Below, in pieces: positions 25,215 to 34,800 of a stretch of DNA of 64,000 nt. Every line of letters starts with the position of its first letter. Position 1 is the stretch's first letter. Made by a program: the position numbers and the translations under genes. The stretch is from Halopiger goleimassiliensis. Lineage in GTDB: Archaea > Halobacteriota > Halobacteria > Halobacteriales > Natrialbaceae. The DNA lies in contig NZ_HG315691.1 in assembly GCF_000455345.1 (NCBI RefSeq), positions 506,217 to 570,216 of the forward strand, in the 5' to 3' direction. The notes under the pieces are model-generated. The model saw nothing but the letters and a program-made list of their open reading frames with translations. It was not told where the DNA came from and did not search any database.

Positions 25215-25400
25215 GGGGTGATCGGCGGTTGGTTGTAGCGGAATTCGGTCTGCTAACGAGTTCAACGTTTCGACACGTACGACGACCGTCGAGTTCGCCG
25301 TCGGCAGGCGTCCGACGGAACTCGTTTTCCGATCCCGGTAGTCACCGCCAGAACCAACCGCGATTCCAACAGTGGCGTTTTTTCGGAACCGCTGGGTCAG

Positions 25401-26057
25401 TTAATAGCCGAAGCGGTCGCGGACGAGAACGACGGTAGTACGTCCTTCCTCGAGTTCCTGCCGGAAGATGAGTTGCTTCGCGATCGCGGATTCGACGCCG
25501 TAGGCCTCCTTGGCGCGCTCGTTCTCGAGGGGGTAGGCGACCGTCTCGAGTCGGTCGAGTGCGTCGGAAAGCGTCGGGACGATCTTGTTCACGCCGCTGA
25601 CGATGACGACGTTCCCGGCGGCGAAGGGATACGCGCCGATGCGGCTGCCCGAGCGGTCGGCCGCCACGAGTTCGCCGGTCTTCGCGATGGCGTTGACGCC
25701 GCCGAGGAAGTAGTCGGCCGTTTGCGACTCGCGGCGAGCGGCCAGGCGCTCGGCGTCGTCGTCGATGCTCCAGATCTCGTCGGGGAGGCTCTCCCACTCG
25801 TGGTCGCCCTCGCTTAGATACTCGACGAATCCGATCTCCTCGAGGGTCGTCGAGTGGCCGTTCATCACGGACGCGCCGGCGGGGATGAGCGACTGCAGTT
25901 CCGCGAGCGCGTCTTCGGCGGTGTCGACGACGACGACGTCGAATCCGTTGGCCTCGAGGTTCGCGACGGTCTCCTCGACGTCCGCTTCGGCGGGCAGTTC
26001 GTCCAGCGACTCGTCGATGTCGGCTTCGTCTACGTAGTCGGGTTTCTGCTGTGACAT
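25401..26057 (-). CDS. LUD-domain protein (LutC/YkgG-like)
   Basis: This 218-residue protein is a single LUD domain. The family includes LutC, a subunit of the lactate-utilisation complex. Seen are ANGFDVVVVDTAEDALAEL, the conserved GHSTTLEEIG, and the glycine-rich VNAIAKTGELVAADRSGSR with VIVSGVNKIVP. There are no iron-sulphur LutA/LutB partners next to it, so a role in lactate oxidation is not certain. It lies 146 bases from the DUF502 gene start region on the same strand. Confidence 0.8.
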   Translation of the reverse strand: MSQQKPDYVDEADIDESLDELPAEADVEETVANLEANGFDVVVVDTAEDALAELQSLIPAGASVMNGHSTTLEEIGFVEYLSEGDHEWESLPDEIWSIDDDAERLAARRESQTADYFLGGVNAIAKTGELVAADRSGSRIGAYPFAAGNVVIVSGVNKIVPTLSDALDRLETVAYPLENERAKEAYGVESAIAKQLIFRQELEEGRTTVVLVRDRFGY

Positions 26058-26223
26058 AGTGGATCGCGCGGGTTATCGACACCAGTCGATAGTCAGAGCG
26101 GCCCCATAAGCGCTCGCGGACACGGATGTCGGCTACTAGCGCCGGTGTTACTCGCTAACCCGGAGTTTATCACACGGAAGAAGTCGATCAGTTGTGCATA
26201 CCGAACCCGTCGGACCGACGCCG

Positions 26224-26973
26224 TTAGAGCGGTTGCGACGACTCACTCACGAACTGCTCGTCGGCGACGTACCGCTTTGCCAGGAACTCCTCGGCGCGTC
26301 GCAGTCGGTAGGTGAGCGTCGATCGCGGCACGTCGAGGTGGTCGGCGAGATCGCCGACGTCGACCGCCCGCGGCGACTCGTAGTAGCCGTGTTCCACGGC
26401 GGCCCGGAGCGCGGCGTCCTGTTCGGGCGGCAGTTCGCTCGCGTCGGCGGCCGACTCGCGCCCCGACGGCTCGGCGTCGGCGGTCCGAAGCATCTCCATC
26501 CGCGCGCAGTCGCCGACAGCAGCCTCGAGGTCGTCGAAAAATGCCCCCGCGTCGCCCTCGCCGGAGTGGATGATCCGCCAGGTGTAGTGGCGACCCTCGT
26601 GGCGCGTCTCGAACAACACGCCGGTTCCGAGGTGCTCGAGCGCAATGTGGGGGACGGAGGCACAGTTGGCGGTCCGCTCCCAGTAGGAGTAGAGCACGAG
26701 CGTGTCCTCGGCGTGCTCGAGGACGCGCGTAGTCTGGACGGCACCGCAGTCACCGGTCGCGAGACAGTCCGCGTAGTAGTCGGCAGTGAGGAAGGCGTCC
26801 TCGATAGCCTCGAGGGCGGCAGGCTCGCCGGTAGCGTGGTCGACCCGCCAGAGGCACTCGGCGGTGGCGTGTAACGACAGCGATCGGATCCGGGCGTCGG
26901 GGTGATCGGCGAGGGTATCCGCCACCCTGTTGCAGCCGGGCTCGTACTCGAGTGCGAAGGCGAGTTCGCGCAT
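26224..26973 (-). CDS. HTH-10 (bacterio-opsin activator type) transcription regulator
   Basis: This 249-residue regulator has an N-terminal sensor-like part (residues 1-150) and a C-terminal HTH-10 domain (about 190-240: LPPEQDAALRAAVEHGYYES, then LADHLDVPRSTLTYRLRRAE). This is the standard haloarchaeal Bat-like family. Several Cys and His residues occur in the sensor half (residues 14, 40, 70, 75). The target genes cannot be read. It precedes the LUD gene on the same strand, with a 166-bp gap, and could regulate its neighbours. Confidence 0.85.
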   Translation of the reverse strand: MRELAFALEYEPGCNRVADTLADHPDARIRSLSLHATAECLWRVDHATGEPAALEAIEDAFLTADYYADCLATGDCGAVQTTRVLEHAEDTLVLYSYWERTANCASVPHIALEHLGTGVLFETRHEGRHYTWRIIHSGEGDAGAFFDDLEAAVGDCARMEMLRTADAEPSGRESAADASELPPEQDAALRAAVEHGYYESPRAVDVGDLADHLDVPRSTLTYRLRRAEEFLAKRYVADEQFVSESSQPL

Positions 26974-27262
26974 ACGTACTGTAGGGATCGACCGAACATA
27001 ATACGCGGGTCGTATCGCGTCCGTCGGTGAATGGATAAGCGCTCGCTCCGTGTGCGACTACCCGCTGGAAACGGTGCAGACGTCGTCTTCGAGGGGTGGG
27101 AGCGACTGGCGATCGTACAGTGTGATCGACCGATACGCCAGCCAGTGGTCGTACGAGGTTTCCGCGAGGGCGCGAAACCCATCGCGCAGCGCGGTTCGGG
27201 ATGCTTGGACTCCCTCCGAGGGCTTTTGCCGAGCCAAGTAAGACGAGAGGAGACCTACCGTC
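26974..27262. other. Spacer without a recognised gene
   Basis: This 289-bp stretch lies between the regulator start and the MFS gene end. A 63-codon frame from GTG 27050 on the plus strand has no recognisable features. I see no tRNA or repeat. Confidence 0.4.
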
Positions 27263-28576
27263 CTACTCGGAGCTATCCGTCGACGATGGGGCCGTCTCGC
27301 GGCGGAGAAACCTCTCTTCTGTAATATTGTCAACTGCTGGGAGGCGGCGTAAGCGAGGTCGGAAGCCGAAATAGAGGCTGACGAACGCAAAGCTGAACGC
27401 AGCGGCTGCCATCGTCGGAACGACTCCGAAGGCACTCCCTGCAACGCCACCGAGGAGCGACCCGAGCGGCACCGTGAGGGTTGCTACGCTCGCGTCGACA
27501 GACGTGACCCTGCCGAGGAGATCCTCGGGGGCAACCGTCTGGAGGAGCGTCTGACCCATCACGTTCGTGACACCCATCGGCACGCCCGTCAGAGCAAACA
27601 AAACGACCGTCAGTGCCGGCCAAGGTGCGTAGACCGCGGCGAGCCACGTGACGAATCCGATTCCGAGTCCGAAGATCCGGATGAGGCCGTACCTGATGTG
27701 AGTCAGTCGGGAGGCGACCAGCGCGCCGATGAGCCCCCCGGCCCCGATTGCCCCGAGTAAGGCCCCATAGAGTATCGAGCCACCACGAGCAGCTGCGAAC
27801 CCTGGGAGTACAGCGAGCATCACTCCGGTGCCGAAGTTAGTGACCGCTGTGGTGAGCATCATTTCGGTGAACACCGTCCCTCGAAGCCACTGCACTCCAT
27901 CTCGGAGGTCGGATAGATATCCGGAGACGTCGATTGCAGGCCCTTCGTCGGTCGTCTCGGACCGCTCGGGAACGGTAACACCGACGAACGAGAGCACCGC
28001 GATGACGAACGTGATTGAATCGAGAACGAACAGCGAAACCGCCCCGAGCAGCGCAATGAGGACACCACCGAGTGCATCGAACACCATGTTCGTTCCCTGA
28101 TTGGCGAACGAGAACGCGGAGTTGGCACGAGTCAACTGGCTCTTATCGACGATTCGCGGAAGTGCCGCGTTCTGAGCGGGATACACGAACTGATTCAGAA
28201 ACGAGAGGAGCGGAATCGTCAGCAGAACCAACTCGACAGTGAGGCGATTGAAGTAGGCCGCAACGGGTATCGATAAAATGAGAACGGCCTGAAGTAGCTG
28301 CGTCCAGACGAGAGTCCGGATGAGCGGCCATCGGTCGACGAGGGGCCCAGAGACGAACTGAAGTGCTGGTGGCAAGAGAAGCAACGCTCCGGCGAGACCT
28401 GTATAGAAACTCGACCCCGTGAGGTCATATACGAGCCACGTACCAGCAATCGTGTAGAGGCTATCGCCAGCGTTCGTGACGAACCGCCCGAACAACAGAC
28501 GGAGAAAATCCCGGTTGTTCCAGAGCGACGATTGCTCCGTGTCTGCAGTGGTCACTGCGTCCTGTTGCTGGCTCAT
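27263..28576 (-). CDS. MFS transporter, 12-helix exporter type
   Basis: This 437-residue membrane protein has about twelve hydrophobic helices in two halves and resembles the MFS_3/EntS-like efflux branch. N-terminal features are FLRLLFGRFVTNAGDSLYTI with the typical GD at the helix 1-2 end, and VYPAQNAALPRIVDKSQLTR in the middle of the first half. The second half holds FALTGVPMGVTNVMGQTLLQ, then TVAPEDLLGRVTS. Substrate is unknown; such proteins export drugs, siderophores or macrolides. GGAGG sits seven bases before ATG 28576, which is preferred over GTG 28582. Confidence 0.85.
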   Translation of the reverse strand: MSQQQDAVTTADTEQSSLWNNRDFLRLLFGRFVTNAGDSLYTIAGTWLVYDLTGSSFYTGLAGALLLLPPALQFVSGPLVDRWPLIRTLVWTQLLQAVLILSIPVAAYFNRLTVELVLLTIPLLSFLNQFVYPAQNAALPRIVDKSQLTRANSAFSFANQGTNMVFDALGGVLIALLGAVSLFVLDSITFVIAVLSFVGVTVPERSETTDEGPAIDVSGYLSDLRDGVQWLRGTVFTEMMLTTAVTNFGTGVMLAVLPGFAAARGGSILYGALLGAIGAGGLIGALVASRLTHIRYGLIRIFGLGIGFVTWLAAVYAPWPALTVVLFALTGVPMGVTNVMGQTLLQTVAPEDLLGRVTSVDASVATLTVPLGSLLGGVAGSAFGVVPTMAAAAFSFAFVSLYFGFRPRLRRLPAVDNITEERFLRRETAPSSTDSSE

Positions 28577-29255
28577 GGCCACCCCTCCAACGGGAAATAC
28601 AGCAGTAAGCTATCGGCAAAGGCGAGCGACGTTCCATCCCAGCAGGGATTACAGCTGTGGGTCCGGGCGGCGGGAGAGAGAACTACTGATAGGCGATCGA
28701 CTGGTGCTGGCTCGTGGGGCGATCCGATTCGGCGTCCAGAGAGCGTCTGATCGGTGACGACCAGAGACCTGGTGGCGGTCTGCATCTGTGGTAGTGTTCA
28801 TGTCGAGTAAATGCGACTACGGAACCCGTAGTGAACTGAGGCGACCCGAGTGCTGCTGCTATCCGGCCGTCGCTACGCGGTTGCGACGACTGCAACGAGA
28901 GGAATGAATCGGCGTGCAGCCAAGTGGGTCATAGGACGGACCTGAGTCAGCCAACACTGGTTAATTTCTTATAGGTGTCGGATGAGCACGTCCAATGACA
29001 TTAGATGACAGACAACACATAGAAATCGAGAGTAACTCTCACAGCGACGGACGGTTCGGTCTGTGGCGAGCGAAGCAGTCGCAACTTCTACGGCGAAGTA
29101 ATTTTGTATCGCATTATGGGGTTTATCAGCGAACGAGCGCCGATCTACCGACACCATCGAAACACTACGGAAACAGCCGAACATCGGCCGAACGAGCCAG
29201 AATCGAGTAAATCAGGAAGAAAAGGATTTTGACGGCGCTCGAGCCACTGTTCGGC
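28577..29255. other. Long divergent spacer with one weak small-ORF candidate
   Basis: About 680 bases separate the divergent MFS and reductase genes. An A/T-rich box (ttaatttcttatag, 28961-28974) lies about 25 nt before ATG 28995, from which 71 codons are open on the plus strand. The product is hydrophilic, Ser/Arg-rich and unlike any family I know, so coding is doubtful. No tRNA, repeat array or IS end is visible. Confidence 0.3.
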
Positions 29256-30155
29256 ATGGACACGGTCGTGTTCGGGGCCGGAAGCCTGGGGAGCCTCGTC
29301 GGCGGACTGCTCGCACGCGACCACGACGTGACGCTCGTCGCCAGACGCGACCACGCAGCGGCCGTCACCGATGCGGGCCTGCAGATCACCGACGCGGTCG
29401 ACCGACACGTCTTCCCCGATGCAACGACCGACGGCCGCAACCTCGAGGCCGACCTGGCGCTGGTCACCGTCAAGGCCTTCGACACCCCCACTGCGGCCGA
29501 GACGCTTGCAACGGGATCGTTCGAAGCCGTTCTCTCGCTGCAAAACGGGATGGGAAACGAGGAGCGTCTCGCGGACCACGTCGACGCGCCGGTCCTCGCC
29601 GGGACGGCGACCTACGGCGCGGTGCTGCGCGAGCCCGGGGTCGTCGCGTGTACGGGACTGGGTAAGATCGTCCTCGGGCCGCGAGGCGGCGGGCGATCGA
29701 CACTCGCGGACCGCGTTGGGCGGGCGTTCGACGGTGTCGGCCTCGAGACGACCGTCGCCGACGACATGCCCCGCCGACTGTGGGAGAAACTCGCCGTCAA
29801 CGCCGGGATCAACCCGGTGACGGCGCTCGCCGACGTCGACAACGGGGCCGTCGTCGAGTCCCCGACGAACGAAACCTCGCGCGCGGCCACACGCGAGACA
29901 GCTCGCGTCGCTCGAGCGTGTGGCGTGTCGCTGTCCGACCAGGAGGCGATCGAGGCGATGGAACGCGTCGCGACCGACACCGCGGCCAATACGTCCTCGA
30001 TGCGTCAGGACCGAAAGCGAGGCCGCCGAACCGAAATCGACGCGATCAACGGCTACGTCCTCGAGCGCGCGGCCGACCACGGGCTGGCGGCCCCCACGAA
30101 CCGGACGCTGACCGCACTCGTCCGGTCCTGGGAACGGGAACGCGGGCTCCGATAG
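29256..30155 (+). CDS. panE: Ketopantoate reductase-family protein (ApbA/PanE)
   Basis: This 299-residue NADPH-dependent reductase has the N-terminal Rossmann motif VFGAGSLGSLVGG (G7-x-G9-x-x-G12), and VKAFDTPTAAETL with the conserved Lys. It also has LQNGMGNEERL, and the C-terminal catalytic-domain stretch WEKLAVNAGINPVTAL. The family reduces 2-dehydropantoate to pantoate in coenzyme A synthesis. Haloarchaea may carry more than one homologue, so the substrate is likely but not certain. The frame opens nine codons earlier, but ATG 29256 starts exactly at the nucleotide-binding strand. Confidence 0.8.
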   Translation: MDTVVFGAGSLGSLVGGLLARDHDVTLVARRDHAAAVTDAGLQITDAVDRHVFPDATTDGRNLEADLALVTVKAFDTPTAAETLATGSFEAVLSLQNGMGNEERLADHVDAPVLAGTATYGAVLREPGVVACTGLGKIVLGPRGGGRSTLADRVGRAFDGVGLETTVADDMPRRLWEKLAVNAGINPVTALADVDNGAVVESPTNETSRAATRETARVARACGVSLSDQEAIEAMERVATDTAANTSSMRQDRKRGRRTEIDAINGYVLERAADHGLAAPTNRTLTALVRSWERERGLR

Positions 30156-30657
30156 CCCGGTTCGAGATCGGAAACCCAGTTGCGCCGTTCGACGGCTGCG
30201 TCGTCGACGACCGGGGTCGGACGAATACTCGCCTCTTCCTCGTTCGTCAAATATGCCTTTGAGACGCCCTGAGAAGAGGAAATCATTTTGCAGGAGGAAC
30301 GGGCCGTATTTGACGCAGACACCCGGATGAATCATATATCGCTATACCAAATGTGCTGGAACCCGCAAACCGACGGCGTTCTCGGACGCCGACACCCAGC
30401 GTCTACGATAGATCTGTGGGCAGCCACCCGATCGAGATCGAACAACCGAGTTCCGCAACTAGCAGCCGATCGTCCGGCTTCGAAAGCGTGCAAACGGGAC
30501 ATCACCGCAGAGACGCCGAACTGCCCGACACGGGGAGCCGATCTCAGTCCGCTCGAGCGAACCTACCGACCACTACCGAAACGCGGAACCAGCCCTCGAA
30601 TCGACGGCCGATCGGCTCGAGGGAACGAAAACAGAATCGAAAACGCGACTCGCGGAG
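30156..30657. other. Spacer between convergent genes
   Basis: About 500 bases between the reductase and the NifU gene, which point towards each other. Apart from the 31-bp motif at 30325-30355, I see no gene, tRNA or repeat. A promoter-like motif between convergent genes is unexpected. Confidence 0.4.
30325..30355 (+). promoter_or_regulatory. 31-bp promoter-like motif, copy 1
   Basis: GGATGAATCATATATCGCTA at 30325-30344 continues TACCAAATGTG to 30355. It matches the copy at 31973-32003 (opposite strand) at 25 of 31 positions. It contains CTATAC-type A/T boxes and a weak dyad. No gene starts just downstream. Confidence 0.35.
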
Positions 30658-31020
30658 TTAGAACGGGGCTTCGGGGCCTTCGTCTTCCTCACCGTCGTCG
30701 ACGGTCTCGCCGGGGAACGACGGGCTCATGCCGCCGCCACCCATGCCACCGCTGCCGCCGTCCATGCCGGTGGTGGCGTTGACCTTCTCGATTTCGGGGA
30801 TCTCCTTGACCATCCGGCTCTTGATCGCCTGGATCGTCATCGGCGAGATACCGCACCCGCTGCAGGCACCGCCGAGTGCGATGGAGACCTCGCCGGTTTC
30901 CCGATCGAGGTCCTGGATCGCTGCGCTGCCGCCGTGCATCTGGATCTGCGGGAAGTTGCGTCGGAGGAAGTTCGAGACGCGTTCCTCGAGGTCGTCCCCG
31001 TCCTGAGTTTCGGTGCTCAT
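30658..31020 (-). CDS. NifU C-terminal domain Fe-S scaffold/carrier protein
   Basis: This 120-residue protein has a NifU C-terminal-type domain with the cluster-binding pair C53-SG-C56 in GGACSGCGISPMT. It also has the preceding MHGGSAAIQDLD strand typical of Nfu proteins. It carries or delivers Fe-S clusters. A Gly/Met-rich linker and an acidic tail extend the C-terminus, unlike bacterial Nfu. It is transcribed away from the DUF5783 gene region on the same strand, about 70 bases downstream of it. Confidence 0.88.
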   Translation of the reverse strand: MSTETQDGDDLEERVSNFLRRNFPQIQMHGGSAAIQDLDRETGEVSIALGGACSGCGISPMTIQAIKSRMVKEIPEIEKVNATTGMDGGSGGMGGGGMSPSFPGETVDDGEEDEGPEAPF

Positions 31021-31093
31021 GGGAGGTCGTTAGGCGTCAGTGCCCCTAAACCTTCCGTCCTCCATGTTCGTGACCCGCACACCGCCTTCGCCG

Positions 31094-31411
31094 TCACGCG
31101 AACCCGAACACGCGCTGGAGTTCCGACTCGATCTCCGCGACGTGTTTCTCGAGCAGTTGGTCGAACTTCTCCTCCTCGACGATCACGCCCGAGACGCGCT
31201 CGTAGGGGTCGTCGGGGAGTTCGACGCGGAACTCGCCGTCGCCCTCGTAGAACGGTTCGCTCTCGTTCAACACCTGCTGGTCGATGGCGTGGACGAGTTC
31301 GGAGTCGTAGCGGTCGTTCATCCGGTTGAACGCGTTCTTGTAGGCCTGCTGGAGTTCGGGGAAGTAGTGGACGTACTTGTCCTCGAATTTCTCCGGGTCG
31401 AAATCGGTCAT
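31094..31411 (-). CDS. Conserved haloarchaeal protein (DUF5783 type)
   Basis: This 105-residue acidic protein contains FEDKYVHYFPELQQAYKNAF, then RYDSELVHAIDQQVLNESEP and FRVELPDDPYERV. I recognise this as a conserved haloarchaeal family, DUF5783 by memory. The frame extends nine codons upstream, but ATG 31411 (MTDFDPEKFED) is the conserved start. It has no membrane segment or metal motif. The function is unknown. NifU lies just downstream on the same strand. Confidence 0.75.
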   Translation of the reverse strand: MTDFDPEKFEDKYVHYFPELQQAYKNAFNRMNDRYDSELVHAIDQQVLNESEPFYEGDGEFRVELPDDPYERVSGVIVEEEKFDQLLEKHVAEIESELQRVFGFA

Positions 31412-31572
31412 ATCCGATCGAACGCCGAGCGAAGACAAAAGTCGGACGATCGATCACTCACGCGTGCGCGCGATCACACCCTCAGGATCCGTGACAGACG
31501 ATCGGTTACTTATTAGAGAGCAGGCGTACGCAAGCGGAACCCCCACCCCCGCGACCGTCGATATCGAGGTAT

Positions 31573-31959
31573 ATGCACCCCGATCAGCAACCCATCCCGC
31601 GGGAAGCGCTCCCGCCAGGATGGGGGCCGTCCGAGCTGTGTGACGGCCGTCTCGCCTACCGCTGCAGACGAGTTCCGATCGAACTCGTCGCCGACCGAAC
31701 GACGGCGAATCGGTGTCATCCGTCGCTCGGACTCGAGTGCTACTGGGAACTGCGGTGCCGATACTCGCTCGCCGATCAGTCGATCATGGACGTACTCGGT
31801 CGCGTCTCGACGCGTCGCGCTGCCATCGACGGCTTGCACGAGTGCATGCAACGCGTCCACGACGCCGTCGACGAACCGTCCGATCCGATCGAGGTAGCGT
31901 CCGTCCTCGAGGACGTCTCGTTCTCGGACTTCGTTCCGAACGGCAAGTGGTCTCGCTGA
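31573..31959 (+). CDS. Conserved haloarchaeal hypothetical protein
   Basis: This 128-residue protein reads like a folded small domain: PIELVADRTTANRCHPSLGL, ECYWELRCRYSLADQSIMD, VSTRRAAIDGLHECMQRVHD and a closing SFSDFVPNG. I recall similar proteins in other haloarchaea but no named family. No signal peptide or membrane helix is present. The upstream spacer has an A/T box (ttacttatta near 31505) about 60 nt before the ATG. The opposite strand is also open here but gives a protein of unnatural composition. Confidence 0.65.
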   Translation: MHPDQQPIPREALPPGWGPSELCDGRLAYRCRRVPIELVADRTTANRCHPSLGLECYWELRCRYSLADQSIMDVLGRVSTRRAAIDGLHECMQRVHDAVDEPSDPIEVASVLEDVSFSDFVPNGKWSR

Positions 31960-32998
31960 AGACCAGATGAACCATATTTTGTATAGCAGAATATGATTTA
32001 TCCCCAGCACAGACCGAAATCCCCACACAGTCGATAGCGGCGTCAGAACCCGTCGAATCGGGAACTCGAGCCGTGCACACATTCGGCAGTGGCTTACCGC
32101 TGGAGATCTGTGAGCGTCGAGAATCGATGGCTCGAGTTCCCGGAGCGGGGCCTGACTGCGAACGCCCACGCACCGACGTTCGTGGCCGACGACAGTGGAC
32201 CCACCTCCTCGAACACCTTCGAGAGAGTCGTCACGGTGGGCCATCCGAACACTGGATTCCCCGGTCGCTACCGTCGGGTTCCCCCGCAGGGGTGAACTGT
32301 GGAAGACAGCCTCGATCGACCCGACTACTGCCACGTCCACAGGACCGTCGCGTCACGCTCGCAGTCGAGTAGATCGATTCTATCGGGGGGTTCGGCGGCG
32401 TTCGGTCACGAGCGAACACGAACACCCTGGTTTCGACCCGAGGGATACCGGCCAGGAAGACGCACGACGACTAGTCCCGTTCTAACCCAGGGGACAGGGT
32501 TCGAGAAACTCGAGTAACTGGGGTCGAACGGACGGCCCCCCACCGGACGGCCGGTGGGCGCACCCATCGTACACCAGCAGCCTCGAATCCTACGCGCACG
32601 TGTGGAATCTCGCGAACGCTGCTTCGGACGAGCGAACTCCAGCCCTCGAGCGTGACACCGATCGATAGCTCGTTGGCGAAACAGACAGTCACAGTGGAGT
32701 CGACCAGACGTTCACGTTCGTTCGTCGATTCTGACGAGTTGGCGGTTCTATCCGACTGGAACGGCCGATCGAGGAGCTGGTCCGTAGAGAGAGAGAGAAA
32801 TCGAAGGGAGAGTGAGGAATAAAGCACATGCCGCGATACAGAATTGGCTCGAATCCGTCCCCTCGATCGACAGCGTCGAATACAGATCCAGGGCAGTGTC
32901 CGTCCTATGGGACGGTATCGAGTCTCCTCGAGACGCAGCGATCGGCACACTGGGTCGTCGACGAACACCGGGACGGTGTGACGAGAACGAGTGGAGTA
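31960..32998. other. One-kilobase gene-poor spacer
   Basis: Between the small hypothetical gene and the end of the DHH nuclease gene I find no convincing coding sequence on either strand. The open frames are Arg/Ser-rich shadows without start signals. The 31-bp motif copy 2 lies at its left edge (31973-32003). The stretch may contain decayed genes. Confidence 0.4.
31973..32003 (-). promoter_or_regulatory. 31-bp promoter-like motif, copy 2
   Basis: On the minus strand GGATAAATCATATTCTGCTA runs into TACAAAATATG. On the plus strand the site shows an imperfect dyad, AACCATATT and AATATGATT around TATA. Copy 1 at 30325 agrees at 25 of 31 positions in the opposite orientation. The minus-strand reading points into the 3' end of the 31573 gene, so no start lies downstream. 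Confidence 0.35.
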
Positions 32999-34474
32999 TC
33001 AGGAGAGTTGGTCGCCGACGATGTCGTCGGCGTAGTCGACGAACTCCCGTTCCGCACCGCGTGGGACCGTCGCGCCGGCGGCGACGTCGTGCCCGCCGCC
33101 GTCCCCGTCCACGGCTCGGGAGGCCTCGGTCATCACGGTCGAGAGGTCGAGTCCCTGCCGGACGAGGCTGTGTGTACCGCGGGCGGACACCTTGATTTCG
33201 TCCTCGTTCTTGTCGGCGAAGGCGATGATCGGCTTCGACCGGCTGATCCCCTCGTTGCCCATCGCCATCCCCGCGACGATGCCGACGATGGTCTCGCGGA
33301 TGCGATCGCCCGCGTGGAACCACTGGACGTGGTCCTCCTCGGTGACGCCGTCCTGCGTGACGAGGTCGATCCCCTCCGAGAGGTTTCGGCGGTGGTTCCG
33401 CAGAAGCGACCGGGCGCGCTCGAGCGCGCCGTCGCGGTTGCCGAGACAGACGGCCAGGCCGACGTCGGCCCGTTCGTAGCGGGCGGTCGCGTTGAGCAGC
33501 GTCGAGAACTCGCTTGCGTCCCGCAGTTCCGTGCCGACGGGTTCGCGACAGAGGACGTAGCTGGTCCCGACCAGTTGGTCGATCTTCGAGGCGGGGACAC
33601 CCCGTGAGACGGCGCGTTTGACCAGCGCGCTGGCGACGACCTGCTTCTCCTCGTTGGTGAGATCGGCCCAGCGACGCCACTCGCCGTCGGACTGTAACTC
33701 GAGGTCGAGGTCCTCGAGAAACCGGAGCGCCCCGGCTTCGTCGTTCGAGATGCCGGGGATCCGGACGTCGGTGGCGTACTCGAGGAGTTTCGGGAGCGGT
33801 CGGGTCTGTTTCCCGTAGAGCGCGAGGTCGGTACCGGTCTCGAGGACGCCCGCGTCGACGGCCTCTTCGACGATCCGTTCGTTCGCCCCGTGGAGTTCGC
33901 CGCCGGAGGCCTGCATGTCGCCGACGGCACCGACGACGGCGAGGGCGGCCAGATCGCGGTTATCCGAAGCGGTTCCGTCGGCCGGGCCGGCGACCGCCGC
34001 ACCGCCGTCGGCTCGGACGGAGTGCTCGTCGACGCGCTCGGCGAGCGCCCGGGCGAGTACGTAACTCGCGCCCGCGCCGGAGAGTTCCGAGGCACCGTCG
34101 ATGCCGACCAGCAGCGGGTTGAGGTGGTACTCGGTGTCCCGGTCGGCGGGCTGGTGATGGTCGGCGATCACCGGCGTGAACGCGCCGCGATCCTCGTGGT
34201 CGGCGATGACGTCGAGCTGGCCGCTCCCGAAGTCCGTGAAGAGGACGGTCTCGTAGTCGGTCCGGGCGATGGCGGCGATAGCCGCCTCGTCGAGTTGTTT
34301 CTCGAAGACGGTCTCGAAGGGGAGCCCGGCCCGCTCGAGCGCCTGCGCGGCGATCGCGGCGCTAGTCAGCCCGTCGGCGTCGATGTGCGAAGCGAGCAGG
34401 ACGCGATCGGCCTCGAGGAGACGGTCCGCACACGTGACGGCGCGATCGGCGAGGTCGGGAACCGGCCCGGTCAT
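32999..34474 (-). CDS. RecJ-like DHH/DHHA1 family nuclease
   Basis: This 491-residue protein belongs to the archaeal RecJ/GAN group of single-strand exonucleases. DHH-domain motifs are seen in order: SHIDADGLTSAAI, VLFTDFGSGQ, VIADHHQP (the DHH motif), and AVVGAVGDMQ. The C-terminal DHHA1 domain ends with DGDGGGHDVAAGATVPRGAE. Archaeal homologues act with the replication fork (GAN in the CMG-GINS complex) or in repair. Haloarchaea have several paralogues, so the precise one is not assigned. The frame is open above the start, but ATG 34474 (MTGPVPDLADRA) precedes the conserved region. Confidence 0.87.
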   Translation of the reverse strand: MTGPVPDLADRAVTCADRLLEADRVLLASHIDADGLTSAAIAAQALERAGLPFETVFEKQLDEAAIAAIARTDYETVLFTDFGSGQLDVIADHEDRGAFTPVIADHHQPADRDTEYHLNPLLVGIDGASELSGAGASYVLARALAERVDEHSVRADGGAAVAGPADGTASDNRDLAALAVVGAVGDMQASGGELHGANERIVEEAVDAGVLETGTDLALYGKQTRPLPKLLEYATDVRIPGISNDEAGALRFLEDLDLELQSDGEWRRWADLTNEEKQVVASALVKRAVSRGVPASKIDQLVGTSYVLCREPVGTELRDASEFSTLLNATARYERADVGLAVCLGNRDGALERARSLLRNHRRNLSEGIDLVTQDGVTEEDHVQWFHAGDRIRETIVGIVAGMAMGNEGISRSKPIIAFADKNEDEIKVSARGTHSLVRQGLDLSTVMTEASRAVDGDGGGHDVAAGATVPRGAEREFVDYADDIVGDQLS

Positions 34475-34551
34475 AGCCGAGTGTGGTGCGCTCTCCGTGA
34501 AAAAGGTGCGGACCTGTCGTCGGCCCCGCACCGAGATGCGAGCCCGAACGC

Positions 34552-34719
34552 TCAGGCCGTCTCGATCCGCTCCATGCCACGTTCGATGTCCACCGGATCG
34601 ATCCGCCCGCCGTGAACCGTCCGTGCGTGGGCACGTACCAGTTGCTTTACCTCCTCGCTGCTGCTCGAGCGCACCAGGAACTGGCAGTTCCCGCGCTCAC
34701 ACTCGAACTGGTATGTCAT
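34552..34719 (-). CDS. DUF1059 small protein
   Basis: A 55-residue protein starting MTYQFECERGNCQFLVRS and containing VKQLVRAHARTVHGG. This is the DUF1059 pattern: two Cys seven residues apart in the first strand and a later A-x-x-H near the end of the helix, which may bind zinc. Function is unknown. It is short but clearly real by family pattern. It lies 77 bases before the DHH nuclease start on the same strand. Confidence 0.8.
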   Translation of the reverse strand: MTYQFECERGNCQFLVRSSSSEEVKQLVRAHARTVHGGRIDPVDIERGMERIETA

Positions 34720-34800
34720 ACCACAGCATTCGTCGCGTCGTCGGGTAGGAGTACTACTTGCATAGCTCGGGTGAACGACGACGGGAGCCCCCCAGGGGCG

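Noticed and set aside
31513..32340. 275-codon minus-strand frame opposite the 31573 gene
   Set aside because: The plus-strand product has natural protein composition, while the minus-strand frame is a GC-rich antisense shadow.
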